Source: an uncultured Bacillota bacterium (GTDB lineage Bacteria; Bacillota_I; Bacilli_A; RF39; UBA660). From it: 46,638 nucleotides of DNA. The translations under genes were made by a program, and so were the position numbers. The notes beneath the pieces were generated by a model. It had not been told where the DNA came from. It saw nothing but the letters and a program-made list of their open reading frames with translations, and ran no database searches. The DNA lies in the NCBI GenBank assembly GCA_947644695.1, contig CANSAJ010000007.1, forward strand, positions 1-46,638, given 5' to 3'. Below, piece after piece: positions 45,050 to 46,638 of the stretch (the stretch's first letter is position 1; each line of letters starts with the position of its first letter).

Positions 45050-45080
45050 AATAAAAAATTAGCAGAAACCTGCTAATTTT
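45050..45080 (-). terminator. Terminator of the repeat protein gene
   Basis: AAAATTAGCAG (45055-45065) pairs with CTGCTAATTTT (45070-45080); the stop codon at 45073 is inside. A T-rich tail follows on the minus strand. Confidence 0.85.
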
Positions 45081-46638
45081 CTAATTTTTCACATGTACTA
45101 TCTATACTAACTTTATATGGCTTATCTGATGTTCCATCTCCACTTTGCCATTTTACGCAAGATTTTAAGGATAACACTGGGCGAACTGCATACTCTGTTC
45201 CAACATAGTTTAAAGCTATAGTACCATTAGATCCATCTATGAAAAACATACCCGCACCATTAAAAGTATTATAATAATATGGAGACATAGTCCACCAATA
45301 TGGCGTTTTAATAACGCTTGTTCCTGCTGCATTATATACATAATATGCTTTAGCTCTACTAGAATATATAGCACCAGCAAAAGAAAGCTCATCTGCTGTC
45401 ATTAAAGCAGCTGGATTCGATAGTTTTCCATTTCCAGTAGTTGTGCTTGCAGTGAACTTATCAGCTACATCTGCTCCATTTGTTCCACTATACAAATTTC
45501 CATTTGCATCATTTCCACATTTATATGACGGTCTATCAGCTTTATCTACTCTAAGTTGTGATGCGTAATAAAATTGTGCTGTAGTCGAATAATTAACATT
45601 AGCTCGATCATTACAATATATTGCGGTTCTACTTACGTAACTATCATAACCTTGACTTATTGTGTTAATATACCACTGGTCTATTACTCGCTTAGTTGTT
45701 GAATTCGTTGTGTTATTTCTGTTATTCGATACACTTCCTGTACTTCCATACATATACCCTACATGTATTGGATTATCCTTTGCTGTATTATATGCACTTA
45801 TGCCTATATATCCAGCTTCTGTATTCTTATCTGGGCCTACATAAAGCAATCTGACACTTCCATCTTCATTTATTCTAATCACTCGCCAATATATATCTGC
45901 GAAATAAACCCAGTTGTCTAAGGCATTACCTGCAAAATAATATACCGTTTCTCCAACCCCGTCATTATTTAAATCTTCTGTCCATTTTCCACTTTCCGTA
46001 TATATTGTTTTTGTATTTTCTTCTATAAAAGCACTACTAAAATTTGTTCTTGTCAATCTTGTAGTATGATCTGCTAATATTCTGTCTTTTAATAATTTAG
46101 GTAATTCTTTTAATACCACGACACAGGTTCTATTTGAGGTTACATTACTTGTTGTTAATATACTTCCACTTAATGAACATCCAGAACCACTTACTGTTGC
46201 TCCTTCTAATGCGTAACCTTCACTTGGAGTTATTGTAAACGTTCTCGAAGAACCGTGCTCTACTAATGCACTTGTTGGGTTTGAGTTTCCTCCTGTTACA
46301 TTAACTGATACTGTATATGTTGCTTTCTTTAGTGCCACACTACATGTCTGGTTTGATTTAACATTATTTATTGTTAGTGTACTTCCATTTAAAGTGTGAC
46401 TTGCTCCTCCTGTACATGTAATTGTTGGATTATCTAATGTGTAGCTCGTATTGACTGTTATCACAAATTCTTTTGAATCTCCATGGGCTACCATTACATT
46501 ACTTGGCTTAATTGTTCCTCCTGTTATATTCATTGTGAGATTATAATTTATCTTCTCTGTTGTTAAAGTGCATGTTTGATCTCTTACTACTTTATCTATC
46601 TTTATCTTATTTCCTTCTATACTTCCTTCTGCATTCCC
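45073..46638 (-). CDS. C-terminal part of a large repeat-containing surface protein (partial)
   Basis: The frame stays open to the window edge, so the start and export signal are missing; 521 residues are visible. Two full repeats of about 75 residues (46545-46318 and 46317-46096) and a partial one at the edge share the pattern TGG...P..A..HG.S..F.IT....Y.L...T and NV.SN.TC.V.L, resembling InlB/Listeria-type beta repeats; each full repeat has two cysteines. The C-terminal domain begins KDRILADHTT and has IYWRVIRINEDGSVRLLYVG, YWWTMSPYYYN and the final YAVRPVLSLKSCVKW, as in DUF6273-like surface proteins. Probably wall- or surface-attached; target unknown. Confidence 0.8.
   Translation of the reverse strand, partial: GNAEGSIEGNKIKIDKVVRDQTCTLTTEKINYNLTMNITGGTIKPSNVMVAHGDSKEFVITVNTSYTLDNPTITCTGGASHTLNGSTLTINNVKSNQTCSVALKKATYTVSVNVTGGNSNPTSALVEHGSSRTFTITPSEGYALEGATVSGSGCSLSGSILTTSNVTSNRTCVVVLKELPKLLKDRILADHTTRLTRTNFSSAFIEENTKTIYTESGKWTEDLNNDGVGETVYYFAGNALDNWVYFADIYWRVIRINEDGSVRLLYVGPDKNTEAGYIGISAYNTAKDNPIHVGYMYGSTGSVSNNRNNTTNSTTKRVIDQWYINTISQGYDSYVSRTAIYCNDRANVNYSTTAQFYYASQLRVDKADRPSYKCGNDANGNLYSGTNGADVADKFTASTTTGNGKLSNPAALMTADELSFAGAIYSSRAKAYYVYNAAGTSVIKTPYWWTMSPYYYNTFNGAGMFFIDGSNGTIALNYVGTEYAVRPVLSLKSCVKWQSGDGTSDKPYKVSIDSTCEKLEN
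46096..46545 (-). repeat. Two tandem protein repeats of about 75 residues
   Basis: Unit boundaries at 46545-46318 and 46317-46096; a third, cut unit starts at the window edge (46638-46546). They differ enough in DNA to exclude a recent duplication. Amino-acid pattern as described for the gene that carries them. Confidence 0.7.

Overview
This is AT-rich, very compact DNA from a low-GC Gram-positive-type (Bacillota) bacterium. Nearly everything lies on the minus strand; only a small ribbon-helix-helix protein, a lipoprotein and clpP read rightwards. The partial 16S rRNA (segment TTCGGCAATGGGGGAAACCC), the absence of rpsD between rpsK and rpoA, and a full-length Spo0A suggest a Bacilli-like, spore-former-derived lineage, possibly an uncultured gut anaerobe with a reduced genome. 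This placement is inference; the sequence alone does not settle it.

Regions, left to right. (1) 1-1000: 5' part of a 16S rRNA gene read leftwards, with a boxA-like leader and tandem promoters. (2) 1001-3602: a DUF402 phosphatase, a CtpA-type protease and a membrane zincin. (3) 3670-17791: a merged S10-spc-alpha operon of 29 genes (rpsJ to rplQ, including secY, adk, map, infA, rpoA). It has one clear promoter, a structured leader before rpsJ and a terminator after rplQ; rpmD (L30) is missing. (4) 17972-22845: small ORFs, a lipoprotein, a DUF975-CmpB fusion membrane protein, a SanA/YdcF protein, a DUF5131 protein and a GyrI-like protein. (5) 22872-27800: a metal-efflux operon with a CadC-type repressor, a free HMA protein, a Zn/Cd-type ATPase, a Cu-type ATPase and a second free HMA protein, plus two TGAA-N6-TTCA operators at its promoter. 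(6) 27828-29319: a flavin reductase-rubredoxin fusion and a DUF362 protein. (7) 29373-34072: small membrane proteins, a pentapeptide-repeat protein with two unknown partners, a MerR regulator overlapping a YbjQ protein, and a membrane-anchored XRE regulator. (8) 34150-43197: rarA, a decayed RhuM fragment, then a glycolytic block (read leftwards: kinase, gap, zinc ribbon, pgk, tpiA, spo0A, gpmI) with a phased 0A-box array before spo0A. (9) 43356-46638: clpP, an unknown 344-residue protein, and the C-terminal part of a repeat-bearing surface protein cut by the window edge.

No CRISPR array, tRNA, insertion sequence or prophage was seen. I do not see a clear new multi-gene system. The observations most worth checking are the 0A-box array before spo0A, the mixed Zn/Cu efflux operon under CadC, the acidic tail on ribosomal protein L3, the rpsJ leader, the unknown trio at 30248-31845, and the base change in the universal 341F 16S primer site.
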